NCBI GenBank assembly: GCA_029203185.1
Contig: CP119310.1
Coordinates: forward strand, 806,001-870,000
Direction: 5' to 3'
From: Candidatus Chryseobacterium colombiense
Lineage (GTDB): Bacteria > Bacteroidota > Bacteroidia > Flavobacteriales > Weeksellaceae
DNA length: 64,000 nucleotides
Positions within the stretch are counted from its first letter, which is position 1; each line of letters begins with the position of its first letter. Below, one piece after another: positions 25,257-33,680 of this stretch. The notes beneath the pieces were generated by a model, which made no database searches, was not told where the DNA came from, and was given only the letters and a program-made list of their open reading frames with translations. The position numbers and the translations under genes were made by a program.

Positions 25257-25290
25257 AAAAATCCTGATGTCTTTTCATCGGGATTTTTTA
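25257..25290 (+). terminator. Rho-independent terminator
   Basis: AAAAATCCTGATG pairs with CATCGGGATTTTT around TCTTTT, followed by further T residues. It ends the BI-1 family gene. Confidence 0.85.
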
Positions 25291-25366
25291 TTGAAAAAAT
25301 ATAGGGAAACTCCGCGCGAAGTTTGTGTCTTTTAATGATTGAAATGTCTAAATCTTTCAATCTGGT

Positions 25367-25615
25367 TTACTTGTCAATAGATCCTAAAACCTTTTGAGCA
25401 AACGAGTTTAAAGCGTCCTTTTCACTCATACCGTTCTGTACGTTGGCGTGGACTTCCAAAGCTCCGCAGATATTTGTAATTAATTCTCCTGCAACGTTTA
25501 AATCCTCTTCGCTTGTTCCTCTGAACTCGCAGAAACTTTCCAGAACTTCTAATGTTTTTTCTAGGTTTTCAGGAGTCTGATTCTGATAAAACTGTCTGAT
25601 TACGGGTAACTTCAT
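25367..25615 (-). CDS. Small conserved protein encoded with thioredoxin
   Basis: The 82-residue cytoplasmic protein is mostly helical and acidic, with MKLPVIRQFYQNQTPENLEKTLEVLE at the N-terminus and cysteines in FCEFRG and NICGAL. It begins two bases after the thioredoxin stop codon, so it is surely co-transcribed and translationally close. It resembles a small flavobacterial family (DUF6952, named from memory). A function in redox stress is inference from the peroxiredoxin-thioredoxin neighbourhood. Confidence 0.8.
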   Translation of the reverse strand: MKLPVIRQFYQNQTPENLEKTLEVLESFCEFRGTSEEDLNVAGELITNICGALEVHANVQNGMSEKDALNSFAQKVLGSIDK

Positions 25616-25617
25616 AA

Positions 25618-25923
25618 TTACAATTCGTTAAATAAGTTAATTAAACTTTCTGCCTGATTAGACTGTACCTGGTTGACCAATTCACCGTTTCTGAAAATAG
25701 CGAAAGTGGGTAGGTTATCAACTTTAGCCAGTTTTCGGCTTTCGGGTAATTTTTCAGCGTCTACATAAAGGAAAGGGATGCTGTCGTTTTCAGAAGCAAG
25801 TTTTTTGAATTTCGGCTTCATAATTCTGCAGTTTCCGCACCATGTAGCTCCGTACTGTACAACAACCTTTTCGTTATCGTTTACAATATTCTGTAGCGTA
25901 TCTTCTGTTAATTCTGTATACAT
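25618..25923 (-). CDS. Thioredoxin-like protein with CGNC active site
   Basis: The 101-residue product has a complete thioredoxin fold. The active site is ATWCGNCRIMKPKF, with cysteines at 29 and 32 and Asn-Cys in place of the usual Pro-Cys (CGPC). The cis-proline is in VDNLPTFAIFRNG. The change from CGPC would alter redox potential and suggests a dedicated partner, possibly the peroxiredoxin encoded just upstream. It has no signal peptide and is cytoplasmic. Confidence 0.92.
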   Translation of the reverse strand: MYTELTEDTLQNIVNDNEKVVVQYGATWCGNCRIMKPKFKKLASENDSIPFLYVDAEKLPESRKLAKVDNLPTFAIFRNGELVNQVQSNQAESLINLFNEL

Positions 25924-25976
25924 AATTTTAATTTGAAAATTTAGAAATTGGATAATTTGAAAATGCTAATAAATAG

Positions 25977-26032
25977 AAAATGAGATAATTTTTAAGTAAT
26001 CAATGCGATTAATCTTCAAATTATCTCATTTT
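25977..26032. repeat. Inverted repeat between peroxiredoxin and thioredoxin genes
   Basis: AAAATGAGATAATTT (25977-25991) and AAATTATCTCATTTT (26018-26032) are perfect 15-base arms with a 26-base spacer. No T run on either side makes it a clear terminator. Partly related words (GATAATTTGAAAATG) also occur at 25951-25965, so this gap contains several copies of one motif. Confidence 0.6.
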
Positions 26033-26049
26033 CAAATTAACACATTGTA

Positions 26050-26682
26050 TTAGTTCTTAGCCAAATACTCAGCAGTAGAAGTTCTGTCAGCTTTCATCGC
26101 TTCTTTTCCTTCTTCCCAGTTTGCAGGGCAAACTTCACCATGCTTCTGAACGTGAGTATAAGCATCGATTAATCTTAAATATTCTTTTACGTTTCTTCCC
26201 AGAGGCATATCATTTACAGACTCGTGGAAAATTTTTCCAGTTTCGTCGATAAGATACGTTGCTCTGTATGTAACGTTAGAACCAGTGAAAACTTCTTCAC
26301 CTTCTTCATTGTATTCGAAATCCTGATCTACAATTCCTAAAATGTTTGCCAGTTGTCTGTGAGTATCAGCCAAAAGCGGATAAGTAACTCCTTCAATACC
26401 TCCGTTGTCTTTTGAAACGTTAAGCCAAGCGAAGTGTACTTCGTTGGTGTCACAAGAAGCACCGATTACTTTAGTGTTTCTTTTTTCGAACTCTCCTAAA
26501 GCTTCTTGGAAAGCATGAAGCTCAGTCGGGCAAACGAAAGTAAAATCTTTCGGGTACCAGAACAAAAGAACTTTTTGTTGGTTTTCCGTAGCTTCCTGGA
26601 ATACGTTGATTTTAAGATCATCACCCATTTCAGACATTGCATCTACTGTTACATTCGGGAATTTTTTTCCTACTAAAGACAT
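26050..26682 (-). CDS. 2-Cys peroxiredoxin, AhpC/Prx1 type
   Basis: This enzyme reduces hydrogen peroxide and organic peroxides. The 210-residue protein has the peroxidatic cysteine C51 in PKDFTFVCPTELHAF and the resolving cysteine C185 in HGEVCPANW. It also has Cys in IGASCDTNEV and the arginine region RATYLIDETGKIFHE. It ends in YLAKN after the VCPANW segment, so a C-terminal tail is present, as in sensitive 2-Cys enzymes. It is upstream of thioredoxin on the same strand, which is probably its reductant. Confidence 0.95.
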   Translation of the reverse strand: MSLVGKKFPNVTVDAMSEMGDDLKINVFQEATENQQKVLLFWYPKDFTFVCPTELHAFQEALGEFEKRNTKVIGASCDTNEVHFAWLNVSKDNGGIEGVTYPLLADTHRQLANILGIVDQDFEYNEEGEEVFTGSNVTYRATYLIDETGKIFHESVNDMPLGRNVKEYLRLIDAYTHVQKHGEVCPANWEEGKEAMKADRTSTAEYLAKN

Positions 26683-26716
26683 AATTTTCTCGTTTTTATA
26701 TTTAAATTTTCTGTTG

Positions 26717-26748
26717 CAAATATATCAATATTTCATCTATCGAACAAA
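26717..26748 (-). promoter_or_regulatory. Peroxiredoxin promoter
   Basis: On the minus strand a TTTG (26745-26748) and TATATTTG (26717-26724) are 20 bases apart, a full Bacteroidota -33/-7 promoter. The start codon follows 34 bases after the -7 box. Confidence 0.75.
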
Positions 26749-26794
26749 TTGATTTCGATAAATAAAATCTATAATTGTTTTTGATTGATTATAA

Positions 26795-26820
26795 AGAAAA
26801 AAGCCCTGATTTCAGAGCTT
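26795..26820 (-). terminator. Terminator of the M16 peptidase gene
   Basis: AAGCCCTGA and TCAGAGCTT form a short stem. On the minus strand the A-rich stretch at 26793-26802 becomes the U tract, directly after the peptidase stop codon at 26831. Confidence 0.7.
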
Positions 26821-26830
26821 TCATTCATAT

Positions 26831-29770
26831 TTAGTAACCGAATATTTCGGTTAAACTTAGTTTTTTTACTTCACCCAGCTTCTTCATATCAGCTTCGTTT
26901 ACTTTGTCCTGAGAGGCCACAATACAATAGGTATAGTTTTTACCTTTCATTTCATTGTCATGGAAACTGTTGATATCTGTAAAAGAAAGTTTTGGAGCTT
27001 GCTCGTACACATTTTTTCTCACGTCAATATTGTTTCCAAGCTTTTGAGCTCTGAGGTAAGAGAAAATGATTCCGTCCTGGGTAATTCTTTCAGAAGCAAT
27101 CGATTTTCTTAATCCGCTTTTGGCTGTTTCAAATAGCTGTTCAGATTTTGGAAGTGTCGTTAGAAGCTCATTCATGGCAGTGGTGGATTCATTGAATTTA
27201 TCAGCCTGAGTTCCTACATAGGCCAAAACCATATTTTTATCTTCTTTTTTACTTGGCGAAGCAAAATAAGAATAAGTAGAATAAGCGAGCGCTTTAGATT
27301 CTCTAATCGTTTGGAAAACAATAGATCCCATTCCGCCACCAAAGTAATTATTGAATAAATTAACCGTTGGAGTTTCAGCAGCACTGTACTGATCTGCATT
27401 TCTTACCCAGAAAATTTCAGATTGTACCATATCATAATGGGCAAACAAAACTTTGTTCTTATCTGTAGGAACCTGTACAAATGTTTTTGTTTTTGCGAGT
27501 TCCTTAAGATCCTTAGGAAGAGTATGAATAGGCTTTAAAGAGGCTAAAAGATCACTCCCTGATTTCGGACCGTAGTACAATACTTTATGCTTATAATTAA
27601 ATAAATCATGAAGAACGTTAATAAGATCTTCAGCTTTTAAGGCATCTAATTCAGCATCACTTAGTACATTATTAAATGGATTTTGAGCTCCATACTGTGC
27701 GTAGTTTCTCAATCCAGCCATGATGGTACCTTTGTTTTGCTTTGCATTGGCTCTGGCTTTTTTCAGTCTTGTTTTGTACGCATCTAAAGCAACCTGATCG
27801 GCCTGACAATTTTTAATAAGATCCTCAAAAAGAGAAGCTGTTTTATCAAAATTTTCATTAAGTCCTTCCAGTGTAACATAGGTCTCTTCATTACCCGCAC
27901 TTACATTAAAGCTTGAAGCCAATTTGTAAAACTCTTTGCTAATGGTTTCAGAAGATTTGTTTTTAGTACCCAAATACTGAAGATATTCTGCAGCCAGCGG
28001 AAGGATTTTATTATTCCATTTTCCTGAATCAAAGTGGTAGTATAATCTGAATAAAGCATTATCTGTATTTTTAACAGACAATACATCAATATTTCCTAAT
28101 TTATTTTTAGTGATATCTTTATCATAATTCAGCCATACCGGAGAAATTGCATTCTCATGCATTTCATCGATTTTTTTAAGGAATGGGGACTGGTCTTCTC
28201 TGTTGACAGAAACAGGAGTGATAGTTGGCTTATCAACTTTTACAATACTTTTGTCTTCTCCTTTTCTTTTATAGATCGCAACATAATTGTTGGCCTGCAA
28301 ATATTTTGCAGCAAAATCCATAATATCTTTTTTAGTAAGCTTGGAGATTTCGTCTACATATTCCAGAGAAACTTTATGGTCGATATCGGAAGTGAATTCA
28401 TCCATTAGAATACTGGCTCGGGAAGAATATTTTTCATCCTTCTGAATGATATTTTTCTTCTCGTTATTCACGATGGATTCAATAAGATCGTCTGAGAATT
28501 CCCCTTTTCTTAATTTATCGATCTCCTGAAGCAAAAGACTTCTCACTTCATCCAAAGATTGACCTTCTGTAGGTCTTCCCTGTAATAAAAGAACAGAATA
28601 GTCTTTCAATACATACGGAAAGGCATAAGCTGCTAATAATTTTTGTTTTTTTACAAGATCTAAATCAATTAAACCCGCTTGTCCGTTAGTAAGCATGTTA
28701 CCTACCAAATTAAGAAGTCTTGCATCTTTAGTAGTTGCTCCCGGAAATCTGAAACCAAGCATTACGTTTTCAGGATTAGGTCCTACAACTTCCTTTACAA
28801 TAGGAGAGGTGATTGGTTTTTCCTGTCCGATTTTATATTCAGGAATCGATTTAGTCTTCATATAAGAGAAAGCTTTATCGATTTTAGCGATCACTTCATC
28901 CGGGTTGAAATCTCCGGACATAATGATTCCCATGTTGTTGGGAACATAATACGTGTTGAAATATTCACGGATTGCTTTAAGAGAAGGGTTTTTAAGATGT
29001 TCTATGGTTCCTATGGTAGTCTGCTTTCCGTAATTGTTATTTGGGAAAAGACTGGCAAACATCATATCGTATACTTTATCTCCGTCATCGTCTAAAGATC
29101 TGTTTTTCTCTTCATATACTGCTTCCAGTTCAGTATGGAAAAGTCTCAGAACAGGCTGTCTGAATCTTTCTGATTGTACAGCAAGAAATTTATCCACCAC
29201 ATTAGAAGGAACATCTTCTGTGTAAACTGTTTGTTCAAACGACGTAAAAGCATTGGTTCCGTCAGCTCCCATTCCGGCCATCATTTTATCATACTCATTC
29301 GCAATGGCAAATTTTGCTGCTTCTCCGGAAACTCTGTCTATTTCTTTATAGATTTCTTTTCTCTTATTTTCATCTTTTGTCGAATTATACTTTTCATACA
29401 GGGCATCGATCTGGTCCAGAATCGGCTTTTCTTTTGCCCAGTCTTTTGAACCGAATTTATCCGTCCCTTTAAAAAGCATATGCTCTAAATAATGAGCAAG
29501 ACCTGTATGATCAGCGGGATCTGTTTTACTCCCCGCTTTTGTAGCAATATAGGTCTGTATCCTGGGATCTTTATTGGTAGGACTCAGGATCACCGTAAGT
29601 CCGTTTTTCAATTTATAATATCTGGCTGCAGTGGGATCATTGGTAACATATTTATAAGTATATCCGTTTGATGTGGCTTCTTTCCACTGAAAATCCTGTC
29701 CGTAAGCATAGCCGACGAAACTTGCTGCGGCAATACTGGTTACAATACTGATTTTTTTAAAAAAGTTCAT
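26831..29770 (-). CDS. M16 family zinc metallopeptidase (pitrilysin/insulinase type)
   Basis: This exported 979-residue peptidase has a signal peptide (ends GYAYGQ). The catalytic inverted zinc motif is HYLEH at residues 93-97 in GLAHYLEHMLFKG, with a third ligand Glu in ELEAVYEEKN about 75-100 residues on. The second half is the usual inactive M16 repeat without HxxEH. Length and two-half structure match periplasmic Bacteroidota enzymes. It lies 20 bases downstream of the aminotransferase gene on the same strand, so they may share a transcript. Confidence 0.93.
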   Translation of the reverse strand: MNFFKKISIVTSIAAASFVGYAYGQDFQWKEATSNGYTYKYVTNDPTAARYYKLKNGLTVILSPTNKDPRIQTYIATKAGSKTDPADHTGLAHYLEHMLFKGTDKFGSKDWAKEKPILDQIDALYEKYNSTKDENKRKEIYKEIDRVSGEAAKFAIANEYDKMMAGMGADGTNAFTSFEQTVYTEDVPSNVVDKFLAVQSERFRQPVLRLFHTELEAVYEEKNRSLDDDGDKVYDMMFASLFPNNNYGKQTTIGTIEHLKNPSLKAIREYFNTYYVPNNMGIIMSGDFNPDEVIAKIDKAFSYMKTKSIPEYKIGQEKPITSPIVKEVVGPNPENVMLGFRFPGATTKDARLLNLVGNMLTNGQAGLIDLDLVKKQKLLAAYAFPYVLKDYSVLLLQGRPTEGQSLDEVRSLLLQEIDKLRKGEFSDDLIESIVNNEKKNIIQKDEKYSSRASILMDEFTSDIDHKVSLEYVDEISKLTKKDIMDFAAKYLQANNYVAIYKRKGEDKSIVKVDKPTITPVSVNREDQSPFLKKIDEMHENAISPVWLNYDKDITKNKLGNIDVLSVKNTDNALFRLYYHFDSGKWNNKILPLAAEYLQYLGTKNKSSETISKEFYKLASSFNVSAGNEETYVTLEGLNENFDKTASLFEDLIKNCQADQVALDAYKTRLKKARANAKQNKGTIMAGLRNYAQYGAQNPFNNVLSDAELDALKAEDLINVLHDLFNYKHKVLYYGPKSGSDLLASLKPIHTLPKDLKELAKTKTFVQVPTDKNKVLFAHYDMVQSEIFWVRNADQYSAAETPTVNLFNNYFGGGMGSIVFQTIRESKALAYSTYSYFASPSKKEDKNMVLAYVGTQADKFNESTTAMNELLTTLPKSEQLFETAKSGLRKSIASERITQDGIIFSYLRAQKLGNNIDVRKNVYEQAPKLSFTDINSFHDNEMKGKNYTYCIVASQDKVNEADMKKLGEVKKLSLTEIFGY

Positions 29771-29790
29771 TTTGTATTTTTTGATTTGGT

Positions 29791-30984
29791 TTAATTGAAT
29801 TGGTCTAATAAGTTTTTAATACGTTTCATGGCCTCTCTCAACTCTTCCTCAGAAGCTGCATAAGAAAATCGGATACATTCCGGACTCCCGAAAGAAACAC
29901 CACCTACGCATCCTACGTGAGCGTTTTCTAAAATAAACATAGCAAAATCATCGGAATCCTTGATTTCAGTACCATTCAGCGTTTTTCCTATATAATGAGA
30001 AATATCCGGGAAGAAATAAAAAGCAGCTTTAGGAAGTAACACTTTGAATCCTGGAATTTCCTTCATTAAATCATATACAAGATCTCTTCTTTTTTTGAAA
30101 GCGTCAATCATATATCTGTATTCTGAAGGATCTGTCAGTAAAGCTGTAATTGAAGCTCTTTGAGCTACTGTATTGGCGCCGCTAGTCATCTGTCCCTGTA
30201 CTTTTTCACAAGCTTTAGCCAACCATTCAGGGCATGCAGAATAACCGATTCTCCAGCCGGTCATCGCGAAAGCCTTAGACATTCCATTGATTACGGCTGT
30301 CTGCTCATAAACTTCTGGAAACTGTGCGATAGAAGTTGTTTTGGTTTCGTAGTTGATGAATTCGTAGATCTCATCAGAAATTACAGTGACGTGAGGATAT
30401 TTGGCAATCACTTTTGCTAAAGATTTCAGCTCGTCATAAGTGTAATAGCCACCTGAAGGATTACAAGGCGAACTGAATAAGACAGCTTTTGTTTTATCTG
30501 TGATCGCTTCTTCCAACTGTTCGGCTGTAATTTTGAAATCCGTAACATATGAAGTAGGAAGCATTACAGAATTTCCACCCATCATTTTTACCATTTCATC
30601 GTAGCTTACCCAGTACGGATTAGGCAATATGACTTCATCTCCATCATTAAGAATGGCTGCCAAAACATTTAAAATAGCCTGTTTAGCGCCATTGGAAACA
30701 CAAATCTGTGAAGGTTTATATTCTATATGATTGTCTCTTTTAAGTTTGTGAGCAATCGCTTCACGAAGTTCTAAAAATCCCGGAACAGGAGAGTAGTGGC
30801 TGTAGTTTTCATTAATGGCATCAAATGCAGCCTGCTTTATATTGTCGGGAACATCAAAATCCGGTTCTCCTAATGTTAAACTGATTACATTTATGCCGCT
30901 GGCTTTCATTTCTCTGGCCTTGTTAGACATTACAAAAGTCTGTGAGTAACCTAACCTGTTTACTCTATCTGAAAGTTTAGTCAT
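29791..30984 (-). CDS. PLP-dependent aminotransferase, aspartate aminotransferase-like (class I)
   Basis: The 397-residue cytoplasmic enzyme has the class I/II aminotransferase fold. The PLP lysine is K237 in INGMSKAFAMTGWRIGY. The substrate-carboxylate motif is R in CIRFSYA near the C-terminus, and SSPCNPSGGYYTYDEL is the family NPsG motif. The best general match is aspartate or broad-specificity aminotransferase (AspC/AspAT Ib-like); specificity cannot be fixed from sequence. It has its own promoter candidate and is followed by the M16 gene. Confidence 0.9.
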   Translation of the reverse strand: MTKLSDRVNRLGYSQTFVMSNKAREMKASGINVISLTLGEPDFDVPDNIKQAAFDAINENYSHYSPVPGFLELREAIAHKLKRDNHIEYKPSQICVSNGAKQAILNVLAAILNDGDEVILPNPYWVSYDEMVKMMGGNSVMLPTSYVTDFKITAEQLEEAITDKTKAVLFSSPCNPSGGYYTYDELKSLAKVIAKYPHVTVISDEIYEFINYETKTTSIAQFPEVYEQTAVINGMSKAFAMTGWRIGYSACPEWLAKACEKVQGQMTSGANTVAQRASITALLTDPSEYRYMIDAFKKRRDLVYDLMKEIPGFKVLLPKAAFYFFPDISHYIGKTLNGTEIKDSDDFAMFILENAHVGCVGGVSFGSPECIRFSYAASEEELREAMKRIKNLLDQFN

Positions 30985-31003
30985 GAATTTTTTTGAATTT
31001 TAA

Positions 31004-31011
31004 CAAATATA
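31004..31011 (-). promoter_or_regulatory. Bacteroidota -7 promoter element
   Basis: Read on the minus strand this is TATATTTG, 19 bases before the aminotransferase start codon at 30984. No -33 TTTG is obvious. Confidence 0.5.
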
Positions 31012-31121
31012 TATAATAAAATTCTCTCGGGAAATAGAAATAAGCCAGGATTGATTTTTTTTGAATTTTAATCATTAGATTTGGAGATGTTTGTAAGTAC
31101 CAAACGATAAAAAACAATTGA

Positions 31122-31940
31122 ATGTATAAAATTTTATTTTTATTAATGATTTCTTTCTGCTCAGCTCAGAACTATCGTTTTGTGTACGAGTATAAAATGA
31201 AACCTGATCGTAAAATAGATTCCCTTGTAACGGATTATATGAATCTGGATTCGGACGGAAAAAGATCTTATTTTTATAATGCTGCGAAATATGAAAGAGA
31301 TTCGGCTTATAACAGTACAAAAAATACTGCAGTGTTATACAATGGTAAAAAGTATGACCAGAATCTTGGGTATATCGTAGAAAAGGACTATGCTCAAAAA
31401 AGTATAAAATTCTATGATAAATATAAAACAGCCAATCTCTTGGTAATTGAAGATGAGCCTCAAAAATGGAATATTGAAAAGGAGTTTTTAAAAATCAACA
31501 ATATCAATTGCCAAAAAGCAACTGCGAACTATAAAGGAAGAGTTTGGGAAGCCTGGTTCAGCAAAGAATATCCTATCAATGACGGGCCTTATAAATTCAT
31601 AGGACTTCCGGGACTTATTGTAAGTCTCAAAGACAATGAAGGGAATCATATTTTTAATTTAATACAGATCAAAAAAATTAAGACGGTTTTTGCCTTTCTT
31701 CCGAAAAACAACAAGGAAATGAACTGGAAAGACTACAGGAAAACCATCATGACCTACACACCCAATCTTGCCGATGATATAGAGGCTATGAGTGTTGATA
31801 AAAATGTAGGTGCAATGAATATTCACTTTAAAGATGGGTATGTAGCGAAATTTGATCTTAAAGAATTGAAAAGTGGCAATCCGGACGATGAAATTGCCAA
31901 AAAGCTTCGCAGGGCCAATAACCCGATTGAAAAAGAATGA
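31122..31940 (+). CDS. GLPGLI family protein
   Basis: The 272-residue exported protein has a short signal peptide (MYKILFLLMISFCSAQ) and the family signature FIGLPGLIVSLKDNEGNHIFNL at about residue 160. The preceding region includes WEAWFSKEYPINDGPYKF, the conserved WFS..IP...GP..F pattern. The C-terminal third is lysine-rich. GLPGLI proteins are abundant in Bacteroidota and of unknown function; they often sit beside TonB-dependent receptors, but not here. A terminator follows. Confidence 0.92.
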   Translation: MYKILFLLMISFCSAQNYRFVYEYKMKPDRKIDSLVTDYMNLDSDGKRSYFYNAAKYERDSAYNSTKNTAVLYNGKKYDQNLGYIVEKDYAQKSIKFYDKYKTANLLVIEDEPQKWNIEKEFLKINNINCQKATANYKGRVWEAWFSKEYPINDGPYKFIGLPGLIVSLKDNEGNHIFNLIQIKKIKTVFAFLPKNNKEMNWKDYRKTIMTYTPNLADDIEAMSVDKNVGAMNIHFKDGYVAKFDLKELKSGNPDDEIAKKLRRANNPIEKE

Positions 31941-31950
31941 AAATAAATGA

Positions 31951-31978
31951 AAAGGCCGTCTGTTGATGGTCTTTTTTT
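31951..31978 (+). terminator. Rho-independent terminator
   Basis: AAAGGCCGTC and GATGGTCTTT pair (with wobbles) around TGTT and run into seven T residues, 10 bases after the GLPGLI gene. Confidence 0.8.
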
Positions 31979-32007
31979 ATGAAATAGGGCCAGAAGAAAT
32001 TTAAATA

Positions 32008-32038
32008 TTTGACTAAAGCCAATAAAAACTTATTTTTG
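32008..32038 (+). promoter_or_regulatory. rsmG promoter, complete -33/-7
   Basis: TTTG (32008-32011) and TATTTTTG (32031-32038) with a 19-base spacer form a textbook Bacteroidota promoter. It overlaps the upstream in-frame TTG at 32009 and so fixes the rsmG start at the ATG at 32057. Confidence 0.8.
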
Positions 32039-32056
32039 CAGATTATAATAATTGAT

Positions 32057-32692
32057 ATGTCTACATCGTTAGTATTAAAATATTTTCCTGATCTTACTGA
32101 GACGCAGATTGAACAGTTTTCTAAACTGGAAGATCTCTATAATGAATGGAACGAAAAAATCAACGTGATCTCCAGAAAAGATACGGAATCATTATATGAA
32201 AAACATATTTTACACTCTTTAGGGATTGCCAAGGTGATGGAATTTGCGCCGGGTACAAAAGTACTGGATATTGGGACAGGAGGTGGTTTCCCGGGGATTC
32301 CTCTTGCGATATTGTTTCCGGACTCAGAATTTACACTGATTGATTCCATCGGAAAAAAAATAAGTGTTGTCAATGCAGTTGCAGAAGGTGTTGGATTGAA
32401 AAACGTAACGGCTATACACGGAAGAGCTGAAAAGCTGAAAGAGAAATTTCATTTTGTAGTAAGCAGAGCGGTTACCCAAATGCCGGAATTCTTGAGATGG
32501 CTTAAAGGAAAATTTGAAAAAGAACAGTTCAACGCAAAGCATAATGGTGTTCTTTATTTAAAAGGAGGTGATCTTGCGGAAGAACTTGCAGGACTGAAAT
32601 GTGAGATATTTAGTCTTAAAAATTATTTTGAAGGAGAGTTTTTTGATACAAAAAAAGTAGTCTATCTTTCAAAAGGCAATTTTAATTCATAA
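32057..32692 (+). CDS. rsmG: 16S rRNA (guanine(527)-N7)-methyltransferase RsmG
   Basis: RsmG methylates G527 of 16S rRNA using S-adenosylmethionine. From the ATG at 32057 the protein is 211 residues, a normal length. Motifs present are ISRKDTESLYEKHILHSLGI, the SAM-binding VLDIGTGGGFPGIPLAI, LIDSIGKKISVVNAV, and VVSRAVTQMPEFL. It is followed by a small lipoprotein gene after 35 bases. Loss of RsmG activity is known to cause low-level streptomycin resistance in other bacteria. Confidence 0.95.
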   Translation: MSTSLVLKYFPDLTETQIEQFSKLEDLYNEWNEKINVISRKDTESLYEKHILHSLGIAKVMEFAPGTKVLDIGTGGGFPGIPLAILFPDSEFTLIDSIGKKISVVNAVAEGVGLKNVTAIHGRAEKLKEKFHFVVSRAVTQMPEFLRWLKGKFEKEQFNAKHNGVLYLKGGDLAEELAGLKCEIFSLKNYFEGEFFDTKKVVYLSKGNFNS

Positions 32693-32727
32693 ATTTATAC
32701 TTCTAAATCAAAATTAATAAACTGGCT

Positions 32728-33135
32728 ATGAAAAAGTTTTTAAATATTGGTGTTTCTGTGGTGATGTTAGGATTAATTTTGACATCATGTAATGATGATA
32801 ATGATTATCAGACTGTAGAAGGAGTAGAAAAAGTAAAAATTGATAGTGTAAAGATTATCAATGACACAATGGATGTTTTTACCATTCAGAGTATTAAGAC
32901 TTATTCTGCATATCAATCTAACTGTGAAGGTTTTTATGGTTATGATTATATTCATGATGATAATGTGACAAGATCAGTTACAGCCTATAAATTTAAAACA
33001 GACGGAGCTTGTCAACCATCAACTAAAACACTTGCAAGCCAAATTAATTTCAATCCTCAACAAAAAGGAACCTATACCTTTAAATTCTGGAACGGAGGAA
33101 ATACGTGGATTACGAAAAAAATTGTAGTTGAATAA
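32728..33135 (+). CDS. Small lipoprotein of unknown function
   Basis: The 135-residue product has a lipobox (LGLILTSCNDDNDY), with the lipidated cysteine about residue 21. The Asp/Asn residues right after the cysteine (NDDND) are not diagnostic. Mature features include pairs of cysteines (SNCEGFYGY, GACQPSTK) that may form a disulphide, and beta-rich sequence. Five bases separate it from the next gene. It is attached to the inner or outer membrane facing the periplasm, or displayed outside. I do not recognise a family. Confidence 0.75.
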   Translation: MKKFLNIGVSVVMLGLILTSCNDDNDYQTVEGVEKVKIDSVKIINDTMDVFTIQSIKTYSAYQSNCEGFYGYDYIHDDNVTRSVTAYKFKTDGACQPSTKTLASQINFNPQQKGTYTFKFWNGGNTWITKKIVVE

Positions 33136-33140
33136 ATATA

Positions 33141-33680
33141 ATGCTGAAATTTGTTGTTTTAATTTGTTTTTCATTTTCAGTTCAGGTATTCAGCCAGAAA
33201 ATAACCTGGAAAGAAGATATTAAATTAAAATGGGATAATTTTCAAAGTACTGTTAACCGCAAAAGCAATCCTGACGTGGTTGCTTATACCCATTGCGGAT
33301 GGGAATATTCAGTGGTGAAATCCAGTAATCCGAAAGCAGCGATTGAATTTAATGTAGAGACGATATTTAACGAAGACAAATCATGGAAAGACACAAAAAG
33401 AATCAATGACTATGTGCTTTTACATGAACAAAAACACTTTGATATTGCGGAAATATTTGCCAGAAAATTAAGAAAAGAAGTCAAAGAAAAAATCAGGACT
33501 TCTTTGGATTTCGATAAATACTTTAAAGGGATTTATCAGACGGTATCAAACGATTATAAGAACTTTCAGATTACCTACGATAAAGTTACCGAACACGGTA
33601 TTAATAAAGAGAAACAGGCAGAATACAACGAATTAATATCTTCAGAATTAGAAAATTTAAAAAACTTTAAAACCACTTGA
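33141..33680 (+). CDS. DUF922-like putative periplasmic metallopeptidase
   Basis: The 179-residue exported protein has a signal peptide (ends VFSQ) and an HExxH-type zinc motif, HEQKH at residues 95-99, in YVLLHEQKHFDIAEIFARKL. N-terminal features include WKEDIKLKWDNFQ, typical of DUF922 proteins, which are predicted zinc proteases. The third zinc ligand cannot be assigned by eye. Its TGA stop overlaps the TTG start of the next gene by four bases (TTGA), suggesting translational coupling. Confidence 0.8.
   Translation: MLKFVVLICFSFSVQVFSQKITWKEDIKLKWDNFQSTVNRKSNPDVVAYTHCGWEYSVVKSSNPKAAIEFNVETIFNEDKSWKDTKRINDYVLLHEQKHFDIAEIFARKLRKEVKEKIRTSLDFDKYFKGIYQTVSNDYKNFQITYDKVTEHGINKEKQAEYNELISSELENLKNFKTT

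Noticed and set aside
32009..32056. Upstream TTG start for rsmG
   Set aside because: It overlaps the -33 box of a complete promoter and would add a non-conserved N-terminus.
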